64,000 nucleotides of DNA from assembly GCA_020726505.1 (NCBI GenBank), contig JAHLEZ010000013.1, forward strand, positions 1,054,001 to 1,118,000, read 5' to 3'. The notes beneath the pieces were generated by a model. That model had not been told where the DNA came from. It searched no databases and saw nothing but the letters and a program-made list of their open reading frames with translations. Made by a program: the position numbers and the translations under genes. Positions 1 through 12,165 of the stretch are shown one piece after another; position 1 is the first letter of the stretch; each line of letters begins with the position of its first letter. The stretch comes from Leptodontidium sp. MPI-SDFR-AT-0119 (Eukaryota > Ascomycota > Leotiomycetes > Helotiales > Leptodontidiaceae).

Positions 1-676
1 CTGAAGAGCTCATCGCTGAAGAACACAACGTTTTGGGGATCGTGGATGGCGAGCAGAAGAGAGGCAGTAGCTGGTCCGATACCCTTCAATGGTGTGCTGA
101 GCTTCGAGATAACCGTGGCTATGTCTTTGTCGTCCTTTGCATAAGCAGCGAATGCGTCCTTGGTGGCATCGGCAACGGATTCGTTGGTATTGGAAGCAAC
201 CAGCTTTGGTAGGGTAGCGCGGAAAGCACCGTGGTGACTAGTTAACAGTAAGTTCAAGTCAAACAAATAGATCTGAAATCCGAATAGTCATTCCGACAAA
301 AAAGAGATACACTGGTCCCCAATCTCGCGATGCGCCAAAAGTAACAGAAAGGCGAAATGATGCGCTAGAACCTTCATGTACGGGGAAAACTTACATCTTC
401 CATTGAACTAGCTTCTCGACATCTGAGAGTTCCATAATACGACCGGTATTCTTCGAGAAGTTCATGGGCGCGATCTGGTAGCGGAACTTGTCGAGATCCT
501 CAATAGTGGTCGAAGCATCCTTAGCTATTAAACACGTCAGTATTCGTGTCGCAGTTCCTTCTAAATGCGATCTATGAGAACAGAAAGTACTTACGAGTCT
601 TTCCATGGCTCTTCAAGATCTCGGGATATCTGCTCAGAGCTTCCTTGAACTCTGCTTGAGAGATAGTGGCGGCCAT
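1..676 (-). CDS. Uncharacterised fungal protein with helix-hairpin-helix-like motif (partial)
   Basis: Minus-strand gene running off the left edge. I place the start at 676-674 (MAATISQAEF) and join exons 676-595, 524-395 and 237-1; the introns (594-525 and 394-238) have GTAAGT donors and AG acceptors and keep frame. The protein carries a segment LKGIGPATASLLLAIHDP that resembles the hairpin-and-helix of HhH/HhH-GPD DNA-binding folds, preceded by WKIHHGAFRATLPKL. No catalytic Lys/Asp of a DNA glycosylase can be checked because the C-terminus is outside the window. The family looks conserved among fungi, but I cannot name a function. A 413-bp intergenic region separates it from the divergently transcribed zinc-binding gene. 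The exon joins are well supported; the HhH assignment is inference from the GIGPATA pattern only. Confidence 0.72.
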
Positions 677-1089
677 TGTAGAAGATGAAGATTGCGTCTC
701 TTCTTTCTTCCCGAAGATTGTTCGAAGCATTCAGAATGCTCGGGGACAAACTTCAAAAGTCGTTGCCGAAGGTGAGAATTTGTTGTTGTCGAAGTTTTGA
801 TTTTCAAAATAGAGAGGTTGGAAAGACGCGCAGGTGAATCAAGTCGCGTCTGGAGAGACATCGGATCCAATTCACCAAGCGAACGACCCCTGCTTGTTGA
901 TAGGCTGTAAGAGGAAGGCGGTGTGGAAATTTGGTCGGATAGACCGATCGGCTATCTTTTTTCTCAGTTCCAGTACAAATATCCCGCTTGCCCCTCCACT
1001 TCGAACTCTTGCAACCAACCAGCCAACCAAGTACTGTACAATACAACTCTCCACAGAACTCTCCCCCGATCATCTACCAAGCCGCAAAT
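677..1089. promoter_or_regulatory. Divergent intergenic region
   Basis: 413 bp between two divergent start codons, so it should hold both promoters. I see no clear TATA box or RNA gene; short open frames here have no coding character. Confidence 0.4.
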
Positions 1090-1460
1090 ATGGGAAACGC
1101 AAGTTCTCTTTCCAAGTCTCGACTCTAGGTTCTAACAGGAATGGTAGGGAGCAAAGGCAGCCTCGAAGCGGGATCGTAAGGATGACAAGACCAAGGTCGC
1201 AAAGTCGCAGTTGAAGGTCAACGAGAAGGCCATGGACATCCAGTGCGTCATCTGCAAGTCGACTTTCTTGAAGACTACCCGTGCGCCAGCGTATGTTCTA
1301 CCTACCATCCACTCCCTCCAGCAAAAACCGGAACCGCGCAAAAGGCATTTGCTGACATTTTCTCCTTCTCCTGCACAGCCTCACCGAGCATGCCACGAAC
1401 AAGCACAGCAAGACACTCGCAGATTGCTTCCCAAACTTCGTTGCTGCACCCGCCAAGTAA
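1090..1460 (+). CDS. Small C2H2 zinc-binding protein (At2g23090-like / 4F5-related)
   Basis: A 77-residue protein in three exons: 1090-1098, 1148-1290 and 1379-1460. It starts MGNGAKAASKRDRK, a basic N-terminus characteristic of the small zinc-binding family related to 4F5/SERF and plant At2g23090. A single zinc-finger-like arrangement follows: C36-x2-C39 and H55-x4-H60, inside QCVICKSTFL and LTEHATNKHSK. The first exon is only nine bases and its intron is GC-AG (gcaagt donor at 1099, 49 nt, with a CTAAC branch-like site before the acceptor). No GT donor nearby gives the conserved N-terminus. The second intron (1291-1378) is GT-AG. Family members are poorly characterised; nucleic-acid or proteostasis roles have been proposed. 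It is convergent with the dioxygenase gene. Because exon 1 is so small, automatic predictors may miss the true start. Confidence 0.85.
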
Positions 1461-1813
1461 ATGCGATGCGCCCACTGGATTTGACTGAGAATAGGGACAG
1501 ACGGGGGCATGATTTGTGTATATGAGGGACTTCTTTCAACAGACACGAGTTATGGCATGGACTGGATTTTCTTTGTTGCGTTTCTTGCTACTGGATTTTC
1601 GCTGCGGGAGTCATGAATGAATGGAAGACATGAGAAGATGTTGTAGATGGGATTGTCTTTTTTGACTTGGGTTGCGACTGGCGTATTTGGAGGAGTTGAG
1701 TTACATAGACAAAAGGCTACGCATAATGTGTCTATGATGGACTCTGAACCTGTCTGGAAGACCACATCACTCTATTTCGGTTCTCTTGCAAGGCATTTGA
1801 GCAAGAGCTTCAT
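1461..1813. other. Convergent intergenic region
   Basis: 353 bp between two convergent stop codons; presumed 3' UTRs. Nothing else recognised. Confidence 0.4.
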
Positions 1814-3101
1814 TCAGTGCGCTTCGACGGCCTGTCCCAATCCACCAGTAATAGGCTTGTCACTTGGTGCTGGTGCAGCATTGACCTTCTTACTCTCAGC
1901 TTCCTCTCTTTCCCTCTTCTGCTTCTCCCTAATCTCAGCCAGTATATCAGGATACCATCTCTCTCCAACATCCGGATGACTCTTAATCCTATTCTTCAAC
2001 GTAGCCTCTCCTAAAGTCCTAGCACCATTGCCCCCACTGAAAGTAAACTCCACATCATCCAACCGACCCCCATTCCTAGCCACGACCTTCCTCCGCATCT
2101 CCTTGATATCTTCCGGGACTCTTCCAACACCGCCTCCATTCTCCCAGTCATTCAATTCATCAAACTCCGCATCAAGGCTAACACCTTGGAAGAATGGAAC
2201 CGAGAAGCGCGCACCGGTTCCAGGAGCTGGAGATAGCACTCTATGTGTAGTCGACATACACACTCCCTGAGTAAGAGCCTCCATTCCTTGGCCAATAGCC
2301 ACCACGAGAGTATTATCAATCGGCGGACAATCAATCCACTCTCCCGCTAGATTCTGCACCTGCAAGCCCCTATGCTGCGTAACCTGAAGCAAGTAGCTCG
2401 TGAACATACTATCCTTATGCGGACCGACCCCCTGTCCTTCCGGTATTTCCTCTCCCTCCTTCCATAAGCCCAACTCTTTTAGATCAGGATATTTCACAAT
2501 CTTAAGCTTATGCTGCTGGTCAACGTCGAAGTACTTGTTGAACGCGGTTGGAGACAAGCCAATAGCTTCCGCGATCAGAGACGTAAAGAATATAGAGATC
2601 TCGCCCATGCGGGTGATGTACTCGCTGTACACGGGCTTGAAGTATGGGAGGTAAGAGGAGGAGGGCCATTGTGTAGGCGCAAAGAGATTACGGTAGAGAG
2701 GTTGATCGGGGGTTCGAATTTCATGGTCTGTCGAAAGATCGATTTGTTCGCGGTGGTCTATTGTGTGTGCTGTGATTTCGGCATCGAGGCGAGAGTATCC
2801 TAGGAATGAGGGAGCGTTCTTCATCTCAACTTTGAGTCTGGAGAGAAGGTCAATACGAATGGATGTACGGTATTGGTTGGATTGGGAGCGAGTCGACTTA
2901 CTTTTCTTCCATTGGCAGGTCGAAAAACGACACGCCTTCTTTGATAACCTTCTGCGTGAGCTCTTCAGGTATACCTACATTCTTGAGGTACAGAAATCCC
3001 ACTTCTAGCAGCGCATGTCGCAGCTGTTCCAAGAACTTTGGCTTGGTAGAGGGGTCTTTGGCCTCGGAGAGGTCTAGGATGGGAATTGAGTCGAAGGACA
3101 T
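1814..3101 (-). CDS. 2-oxoglutarate/Fe(II)-dependent dioxygenase, isopenicillin N synthase-like
   Basis: A 407-residue protein from exons 3101-2902 and 2837-1814 (64-nt intron, GTAAGT donor, CAG acceptor). The N-terminal DIOX_N-type segment begins MSFDSIPILDLSEAKDP, typical of the plant/fungal DOXC and isopenicillin N synthase-like superfamily. The iron triad is visible: H207-x-D209 in GPHKDS and H265 in STTHRV. The 2-oxoglutarate-binding R-x-S is R277/S279 in ARFSVPFF, so the enzyme should be active. The C-terminal 100 residues are charged and extend past the usual core. It would oxidise an unknown small molecule; no biosynthetic cluster surrounds it, so substrate cannot be inferred. Upstream lies about 4 kb without a supported gene. 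Confidence 0.9.
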
Positions 3102-6100
3102 TGTCTTTTAATATGAGGAGATGTCCGACATGAGATGAAGAAATTGGAGGAAATGAGATATACTTTCCTGATCGTATGAGTGCATATGTACACAAAAGGT
3201 ATCGCATCGCGCCCTTGCGATGATGTGCTCGCTGGTGTCATCGATTGGAGCTTCGGAACCCCGCACCCGCAGCTGACTGGACATGTGACTGGGCACCTGA
3301 TCTCTTTCTGAATTATCATGACTTCTTTGATTTTCAAGTTAATCCTGTCATAAGCATTATTTGGTAGAAATTAAGTACCTTACTTGTTGAATTTGGAAGA
3401 AAATTGAGATCAATAATCGATGTGTTTTTCTCAAGCTAGAGGGAAGGGGCGGCATCATTGAGATCAGGTTATTGTAGACCACCAAGTCAAAGGAAATATC
3501 ACTTGCCCTTTTCAAAACTGTTTTCATGTATCCTGTAGCTTCCTGTTGGTAAAACTATAATTTCTGGTGATTTGCAAGTCTTCTCTTTCTAAAAGCTCAA
3601 AATTTGAAACTCTCTTTTAACACGCTAGCTTTGAAGTCTATGTCTACACTTTCGAGAATACAACATCTGAGTTTCAGGGACTTCTTCAAGAGACTTGTCA
3701 TCGCACCTGAAGCCTAGTCTTGCTTTCTCTCTCCTACTCTCTACGGGAAGATTACGGTTTCAGTTTTGTTCTTCTAGGTGTTGCCTCGAAATATCGAGAC
3801 GGATCGACTTATTCAAGACACTTCTAGATTTTCAAGTCCTCTATTACCCACAAACGGCAACGCAGATAGATGTGGGTAGATTATCATGGAGTATTTGAAT
3901 GCTTTCTTGGGAAATCTTTAGTAACCAGATTGATAGGGAAAACCGCGGATGGGAATATAGAATGATTTGGGTCAACGTCAAGCGTAACCAACCACAAAAG
4001 TTAGTGGCAAGTAACACACTTGGAAGAGGGAGTTCCCCTATAAGTACCTGAACGCGATTAAAGCCGAGAATTGGTTTTAAGTACGCAGTCGTGCTCATGG
4101 GCAGATGCACAAGCGATGATATGTCTGCAGTGGTGTTTACCTTCCAATCACCTAACTCGCTTAGGTTGGTTTGTTTACCTCTACCACTCTACCGCTCCTT
4201 CATAACCACGCATCCAAAATTAGGTCCGAAATAGCGCTTTATGAACGATAGATTGGACTACAATTACGATTACTGTGCAGGCAAGTTGTGCTTGGGAGAT
4301 CTTCAAATAGCAAGAATAGCCAAACAAGCATTCAGCTGAAGGCAGTATTTATCATGAAGGAATACAATCGCAGAAAGTACGCACCAATCGTCCCGTTGTC
4401 AAATAACCCAAGGATTTGCAAGGTTTCTGAACAACCAACTATTTCTAATTAAGCGAGTCCTTCCCGTTGCTGTCTATCCTTGCCACAAGGATGACTCTTA
4501 GCTTTGAGACCGTCGTCGGCATGATGTTGTTGAGATTTAGGCTACTTAGAAGCAAAGATACGACGTTGATGCAAATTAAAGGCTTTACGAACTTCTTGAG
4601 ATCAACAACTTCCTCTGGACGAAGTACGAAAACGAATTTTGAGACTGGAAGCTCTCCCGTGGTGCAGAGGTTGTCAAGCTTATCTTGTTATTCCAAAGAT
4701 TTCAGAAACAAACAAAGCAGGGAAAGGCAATAGACAATCTTTGTCATAGCCTAGAAATTCTCCAAGACTAGAGCGTTATTGGGCTCTCATACAGCAGGAT
4801 ATGATTGAGGGGGTTGCTCTAACAACTTGGGGAGCTCAGGGGAAATTGTAAAAGTCAAAGGAAAGCCACAACGAGCTTGCACTAAAGTTGCCTTCTTCAC
4901 AATCGTACGACTTACAGCGTATTTCGCCGTCAATCTCCAAAAAGACAAGCTGGCTGAAGGTAAGAGGACAGAAAGCATTACCTTAGTTCCCACCTGGTTC
5001 CCAACACTGTCGACAGCCATGGCAAGGACTTGGTCCTCGGCGATCTGCCAAATAACACCTTCCATCACGCTTTGAAAGCAAGACAATTTGATCGCCGAAT
5101 ATCCGAAGTTGACTCAAATACTCCAATTCGCAGCCGGGATATCGACTCCAACATCACATCTAATGTCCGTAACCTCCGACAACCTCCAATGTCCACCATG
5201 CCAATGTGCAAAAACACACCATCATGACAAACTCAAATGCGATGTACGAAAGTGACTCCCCTCAATATTCGAGACACCATTCCACAAAGAGATTTCACCT
5301 CCGTGCTCGTTCGTATTTCTTACCAGAAAGCAGGCAAAAAATCAGTGGTCACATCCATGTTCCAACAACATCAATAACAAAGCCACCAACAAAAAAAATA
5401 TAGCGTCATCACACATGCGGCAGCCGCGTAGATCACACACTTCCACAAAAGTTGTCTACTCCCCTGATCCCTCCCCCCTTCCCTTACAAGATTCTAGATT
5501 ATTCCCTGTCTGACATTTTCTCAATTACTCTGTTCAGTAAGTATTAGTCTCCACCCCACCATTGCAAGGAACATGGACTCAAGAAACAAGGACCAGCTCT
5601 CGATATCACATCCTCGAGTTACAGTACACTTACTTCAAGTGACACCCGCCGCTGGGCCTGCATGCGCGGCCGCAGCCTTGCAACAGTCACTCACCCCCTT
5701 CGCTTCAGACATCGGACATTTTCCAAGCCCATCCCATCCCAACTCATCTCCAAATCCGGAAATGCAACAATTTCAGAGTCATGACTTCCATACTCAACCA
5801 ACATCTACGGCTGAACTTTCTAACCGTGCCGCAGAAATCACAAATCAAAGCAAGGAGACGAAAATCCTGGACGAATTAATGTGAAGGGGGGACTTTGTGT
5901 GCATTGCTTTCCATGCAAGCCACAAGCGAAAGGCACATTTTTTGACGCCGCCGCTACTGTGCATACTGTACCTCATCCATCTGTAAGAGAGGGAGACAAA
6001 CCACCTCGCGAATCACGCAAAAAGCCGCCGCAACAACAACTAACCACTAGGGCCTCACTTTTTTCTGTTTCGTTCTTCCGTCTTGAGTTGTTGCAGTGCT

Positions 6101-7061
6101 GCAACACCGAAAGTAAAGGGAGTTCCGCAATAACAGTGTAAATTCCAAGCACAGCCAACCAGCCAAAGCAAAGACAAAGCAAAACTATTTCGCACCAACG
6201 CCTTCTCATCCCATCCCACTCTCTGAAGCGAAGCTGCGAATTGATGTGGCTTCGGCAGTCCAGGGTCCTGCTTGCTAGTAGTCCAATCCAATCCAATCCC
6301 TCAACGCAAGTCTGCGTCCCGCGCCTGAGAAGAAATTCCTCTTTGCAAGTTAACCCCCACTCCGAGACACAAACCAAAAATTTCCATTGCCTGTCTGAAT
6401 ATTTCTGGAGATGGAGAAGCGCTCGACTCAGCTCTCTGCAGGAAATGGAAAACACGATGACTTGTTTGCATGTGTGAATCACGTGATGGAGCGGTGTAGG
6501 AAATGCATGTGAGCGTGGACGAGAGAGGGGGAGAGTGGAGTGAGATTCGCCATCTGCAGTATGTAGGTATGTATGCAAGATTGGAGATCTCTTGAAAAGT
6601 CTTGGTTATTCGTCTCGGGTATCAATCATCACTCGCATCAGCCCACCTCACTCAGCTGAGAGGATGGCAGTCATATCAGTCATATCGGATATTAGTATTG
6701 AATGCCAAAAGTTACAAGCACGGGAGAAGAACACAGTTTCATTATGACGATCGATTCGTTGTTTGGTAATTTAATTGCGGATAGACCAGCCTATGTATAG
6801 ATGGCTAGGTCAGAATAGTAAATAGTCATCAGTTCATTGAAAATCGTATGCGACTCATGCCAACGCAACGCCAAACGCTTCCCTTCATCCGTAAAGTCCA
6901 GCTCAACTTGCCTGCTCAACTGCTTGGCCCGTTCAATTCCATTCCATTGCATTGCTCAAACGCCCATTCTATCCCATCCCATGCTCCGACCATAAACCAT
7001 TCCATGCCATGCGCTCAAATCAGATAGATACTCGTTAATTGAGAGCAGGTTGAGAAATCAA
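3102..7061. other. Gene-poor region, no confidently supported gene
   Basis: About 4 kb. The only open frames are short and lack family resemblance. The stretch 4570-4790 (plus) reads as an amphipathic protein-like fragment in one frame with an internal stop, and 4787-5086 (minus) has splice-like signals; either could be a decayed or unrecognised gene. 5573-5884 encodes a 103-residue Pro/Ser/Gln-rich frame ending before a GA-rich stretch, preceded by a pyrimidine-rich leader and a GTAAGT-like site at about 5540; I treat it as doubtful. No tRNA or rRNA seen. Confidence 0.4.
5573..5884 (+). CDS. Doubtful small hypothetical protein (103 aa)
   Basis: Open frame starting MDSRNKDQLS and ending ETKILDELM. 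Composition is rich in Pro, Ser, Gln and Ala, with no domain or signal peptide. In its favour are a pyrimidine-rich upstream tract and an ATG in a reasonable context (ggaacATGG). Against it are the lack of any recognised homologue and the low complexity. Listed only so that it can be tested against transcripts. Confidence 0.2.
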   Translation: MDSRNKDQLSISHPRVTVHLLQVTPAAGPACAAAALQQSLTPFASDIGHFPSPSHPNSSPNPEMQQFQSHDFHTQPTSTAELSNRAAEITNQSKETKILDELM

Positions 7062-7442
7062 TCACTCGACAACCTCCTCGCTCCAGTCACCATCGCCTGC
7101 GCCAAAGTGAACCGGTCCCAACTTCAAGAACCGCCTCTTCTGCATCAAACTCCCGTCGCTGCTCAATGACGAAGAGCGTCTGGTCTTCTCGACCGGAACT
7201 GCCGGGGCGGCAAGTGCCAGTGCCAGCGCCTCCTCCGTCACTGCCGGCTTACTCTCAGCTGAGAGTGCCTTTGCAGCTGGCGAGGGCTTTGCGAGAGGAT
7301 ACGAAGCGCTGGTTGTTGGTGCGAGGGAGAGAAAGGTGTGGGTTTGGAGCTGGGCGCGCTCTTCAGCGGCGGGCACGTTGTTCTCTTGCCCGGAGAAAGC
7401 CAGGGCGAGAATGTCGCTGCGAGATGGAAGTGTCTCAGCCAT
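7062..7442 (-). CDS. Conserved fungal small protein with C-terminal RFLKLGPVHFG motif
   Basis: A 126-residue single-exon protein. I choose the ATG at 7442 (MAETLPSRSD, context cgaaATGGC) rather than the in-frame ATG 46 codons upstream, whose extra sequence looks like leader. The middle is Ala/Ser-rich and probably disordered, with a basic-Ser patch (TRRSSSLSSDGS). The conserved part is the C-terminus: KRRFLKLGPVHFGAGDGDW followed by an acidic end. I recognise this C-terminal signature from conserved hypothetical proteins of filamentous ascomycetes but know of no assigned function. The RRSSSLS stretch is a plausible basophilic kinase or 14-3-3 site (inference). It stands alone in a gene-poor region. 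Confidence 0.72.
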   Translation of the reverse strand: MAETLPSRSDILALAFSGQENNVPAAEERAQLQTHTFLSLAPTTSASYPLAKPSPAAKALSAESKPAVTEEALALALAAPAVPVEKTRRSSSLSSDGSLMQKRRFLKLGPVHFGAGDGDWSEEVVE

Positions 7443-10400
7443 TTCGGTAGTTCGTTTGGAGTGGAGTGGAATTGAGATGTGATCGACTTTGTGACGGGCG
7501 CGTATTTGGAGGATTGCTGACTGCAGAGCGCTGTTTTTTGCTTGTGGATAGTAGGTGGGTCTTTGGAGGAGGCCGAACAAAGGATTCAGATTGCGGTCGC
7601 AGAAACGGCTTGTAGGGAAGGATGATTTTTGGATGTTTAAGAGAAAGTAAAGAGGAAGGGAAGAACGGAGGCACAGCTTTTTATCTGAGAATTTCTCAAG
7701 GTGCTTGCTCAGAAAATAGTGCCGTGGGGGGAATTCGGCGTTCTGATAGAGAAGGTTGGTCGATGCACGCCCCCGTTATGCAAGCTCCACGTGGGAGATG
7801 GATTGGTCGGGTGATAGGTAGGAAAACAGAAAGGATTCGTAATTGAATTGGATACGGCCTTTGATGAAAATACGAAACTTGCTGCGAGCAAACGACAAAG
7901 GAACTGGACAAGAGCATGAATATATCTAAATGAGAGGAGACGGTATCAGGTTTGCCGAAAGCATATTTCCCAATGGGGCAAGGGAACTTTCAAAACACGA
8001 TAATGATAGCCTTGGAGAACGCTGTGCTTGACTCCAGGATGATCTCTTTGCAGAGCTTGCTATTGGAGAACTCCCCGCAACAAGAATATAATCCGGAAGC
8101 ACCTGGAGATGGCCTCCCACGCCATGTTTGGGATGTTTGAGGGGGTTGAGGGGGATTCGAAGCAGGTGGCCGACTCTAGCCGCCCCTTCCATGTGAATAA
8201 GCAAAAAAAAAAAAAAAGGGTCTCGAATCAGCATTCATCTCAATTCTTGGTGGTTACTCACGATTATGAAGTATGGGGCCATGATCAGCTGTTTGTCTGA
8301 TTCCTCTTTCACAAATTGAGTTGTCATGCGCGGTCGAAGGCGATTCCTTGGAGAAATTGAATGCGCTGACACAAATCTTAAGAGATTCGGCACAGGCCGA
8401 GGCGACCCCGCGAACTCGAGACTAATCAGGCCACTAGAAAAGCCGCTGCTGATGAAGCCTTTTGTTCGAGACCGTTTGATGTCGTCAATCCTGCCCAGTG
8501 CCCTCCGCAAAACCTGGGGTAATGGATGGAGAAGCGAAGCCTCAAACTCCCGATAGCTCGATTCATGGACCAATGATCAGCGCCGTGGCCTCGGTTGCCG
8601 GTAGCCCGCGGTTAATGTGAAGTATAACCCCCTTTTTGTGGCGAGTTTGTCTTGCTGAGCTGAGCTGAAGTCGTGCTCGATGGGGTGCTCACGATCTGAT
8701 CACGAGGGCAACCCTGGCAGGTTCTGGCAGGCGTTGGTGGACCATTCGAGGCTGGAGGTCTTGGAGAACCAAAATAATGATGCCAGTCAGTGCGGACGAT
8801 TCGTGCCGCAGTGAGTGCGTTCGGTCGTGAGATGAGATGTGCTTTGGTCGACTTCCCTCCCTCAATTAGGTCGCAGACTAATGAACTCAAAAAACTGTTG
8901 AATGTTTTCTCTCCTTCTAAGATCATCCTTCGGACGGATTCAGCCTGCAATGTTGGCTTCGTAGTGAGTATTGTGCCGTACGTGAGCAGACGGAAGGAAC
9001 CCCTTTAGGATATACTTGGTGGCTTCGACGCCTGCGAGACCTTGGACAAGATGTTGGTTTCTGATCGGGCAGAAACTCACTACTTAATACCTCAATATCA
9101 TACAGACCTCATGCACGGGATGTATCTCTGCTGCAGGAGAGGTCGGTCCGATGACCTGAATGAGTCCAAAAGTTGAAAGATCCTGGTTGATCTTTGGTGA
9201 TAGTGCAAGAGTTCGCAGACTGCAAGAGAAGATGTTCGAGGCCATGCATAAGTCCAACATTGCCTGCTATGCATGCAGACTTAGGTGCGCTAGAGGTGTG
9301 AGCGATAGACGGTCTCTACGCGCCAGGAACATCTTGCCTGATAATCTGACCGTTGAGATCCGTGCGGAGAGACTGTCTCTAAAGCTCTGGAGCCGATTCT
9401 GCAGCTGCCATCGATGAGCCGTTCTTGAAAGGTGCAAGATAGGCACATCGAAGACATTGAAATCCTTTCACTCTGCAAGGTGAAAAATCAATTGACTTTT
9501 GAAAATCCGAGTCAAGTTGAGGCTGTTGCTATGAGCAGCGGCACTTGTTGTGTAATTTACAACGACTAACAAGCATAAGCCCACCTCACGGAAAGCCACA
9601 TTTCCAGATTGCGCAAGGTCTGCGATCTGTCATGTAGGATCCCATCCTCGTAACCAGCGTGTCGCGATTTAACGCGTACAAAGTATGCTCTAGGAACCTT
9701 CAACCTTTCCATGCCAGGGGGCCCCTGGTAGTTATTTCCTTTTGGCGCTTAATCTAGGACGTCAATTCGCGAGGCTGGATCATCAATCGTGGCTGACAGG
9801 GGCTTTGCCTATCACAACATTCTTATCGATAATGGGAGGTGATTGACTGCTCTTGCAGCCACTGAAATGAACGAAACGGTGATTTTTTTTTCTTTATCCG
9901 ACGCTCCCAGGGCTTGTGATTGACTGTTTGTTGTGTTGAGGCATCCAGATGGGCCAAATCTCGATGATGCAGCTGACATGTTTGCAAGTAACCGTCGCAA
10001 AAATAGTTTGACATCGGGGCCTTGCAGCTGAAGAGGTCTTGTGCTCCCTCGAAATTTTTGGTTGAATTGATCAAATCATCTTGAGAGCTTCAGAGCCAGA
10101 CAGAGCAGCTAGGTTCAGGGCTTGAACCCGTTACCTTTCTTCTCCGAGAGGGGCCACCACATGGCACATTGAGGGCTGTCCTAGGGCTGGTGGGGGAAGC
10201 CGTGGTGGATCAATATTCGCTGAATGCTAAGATGCCTTCGTATGATGTTGCCTCTTGGCCTATTTACCGATGCGGACATCACTTCCTGTGACTTCTGGAA
10301 AACATCTTAGGAACAAAGGTGTGTGTGTGTGTGCAACGGCGCAGATATCAGAATGTGCAGAATGACCATGTCCAAAGCGCTGACCGGCGGCTGTTGCGAG

Positions 10401-10489
10401 AAGCTGTGTGACCGACTTGTCATGCGGAAGCTCCGAACGGCGACAGAAACGGCCATGTTTGGGGGCGTCAACCGTCAACACCAACAGCG

Positions 10490-10512
10490 CCCCCCCCCCC
10501 CCCCCCCCCCCC
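10490..10512. repeat. Poly(C) run, 23 bases
   Basis: Uninterrupted C homopolymer on the plus strand. Length is likely to be uncertain in the assembly and variable in populations. Confidence 0.95.
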
Positions 10513-12157
10513 GTTGGCCATTTCGGGGACTAATCCATCCAGACAAGGATGGATTTGCGTGGAGTATTACCGTCCGCCAATAGAGGCATGGGGGTCCCTG
10601 AACAACGAAGATGAACGATTTGCAAGAAGATATCGAAATTGAAGGGTTGATACGAAGGTTCGATACGAAGCCAGACGACCTGCACAGGGGGGCCGAATGC
10701 AGCACTGTCAGATTAACAGCCGGCCGGCTGTGTTGCCGAACTCCCCAGTCGTAGCGAAGGGAGGCAGTTAGTCAGTTAGTCAATTAGTTAGTTGTACGAG
10801 CCCGAAAGAAGCTGTTGCAGTGTTAGTAGCGAGCGGAATCAACGACGGTAATCCATCATACGGGACAGTAGTGGCAATAGTAGGTGAGGTCGCACAAGCT
10901 CCAATAGGGACGGCAGTCGACGTTGGTCAGAATAATGTACTAATACCCTCCGCAGCAAGTGAGTAGTAGTTGATTTGTTGATTTGTTGATTAGTTGGGCG
11001 GCGCAACTCGCAAAAGCCAACAACAACAACAGGCTGTGCCCTACGGCTGGCTGATGCAGAGGGAAGGCAAGTCGCCTCTGCCGAGCAGAGGCTCCGGGAG
11101 TGCGCTCGTGGCTTGCCTGCACTGTCAAAGCTCCAAACACCCACCACATCCACATCTGCATCCCACCCCCAGTCAGCAGCAAGCACGCAGTCAGCAAAAG
11201 GCTGAAGAAGCACAGGACAACCTGCGGTTCTGATCTCCGGCAGCTGCTGTTGTCCCTGTTTTAAGTGAAGATTGAACCAAGGAAGGGGAGGAAGGAAGGC
11301 GGCGGCGGCGCTGAGGCTGCTTTGACTGGTTTCGAGAACAGAGCATCGAGATTTGAGGAGTGAAGAAGTCTGTCTGGCCACGCACATGGTATCCTTGTGT
11401 ATCCTTGTAGCAGGACATGTTGTGAGCCGCGAAGTCGAATCGGAAGCCAGCCAGTTCATTGGCCCCGATCCGGAGCCGTCGCACACTGGCTCTGATACCC
11501 TGCCGTCGACCTCCTTGTGCTCCAGAAGCGACAGCAGTAGCGCAGTCGTCCTGCAATTGCGGTGCAGCAGTCGCGGTGGAGCATGGGCCATGGCGTGGGC
11601 TTGCCCCTTTGGAGCTTGGGTGAAGAGAGGAAAGACGCCTTGGCTGCTCGAAACCTTGTGCTTTGGCAAGGGTCCTCGGTGGAGCTCTCCTCCTCCTCCA
11701 TCTCCTTTGCCAATTGCCAGCAGCAGTCCAGCACCACTCTCAGACTGACTGACTGGCCATGTGAGCTTTCGAACTGGCGTCCTGCAAACCTTGTCAGCAG
11801 TGAGGATGTTCCTTGCCAATCCTGCCCATATGTGCTCCTCAATGATCCTCCTCCTTGCCATTAGCCAGCCAACGTTTTGGCTCGGATGACGGATGGGTGT
11901 GGGCAGTAGTTCAGTTCTTTCGGGCCAGCCTTGTATAATATTTTCTGTCTGCAAGTAAAAATTCCAACAAAACTCATCACATCCATCCGGTGAACAAACG
12001 ACCACCGCGACCAACAAGGACTCACGCAGGCCGCGGACAGGCATCTCGACCTCCCATCAGTGTTGCCGTCTTCCTACATCCCCTCTGGGATGGCAAACAA
12101 CTCCAGCTCGGTTTAATTGAACAGACTGAACCATTCCCTCGGAATGGTGTGACGGGG

Positions 12158-12165
12158 TATAAAAG
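12158..12165 (+). promoter_or_regulatory. TATA box (TATAAAAG)
   Basis: Canonical TATAAAAG 300 bp upstream of the small Cys-containing ORF at 12458; a plausible leader intron with GTGAGT donor (12305) and CATAG acceptor (12380) lies between them. Good match by sequence; use as a promoter is inference. Confidence 0.5.
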
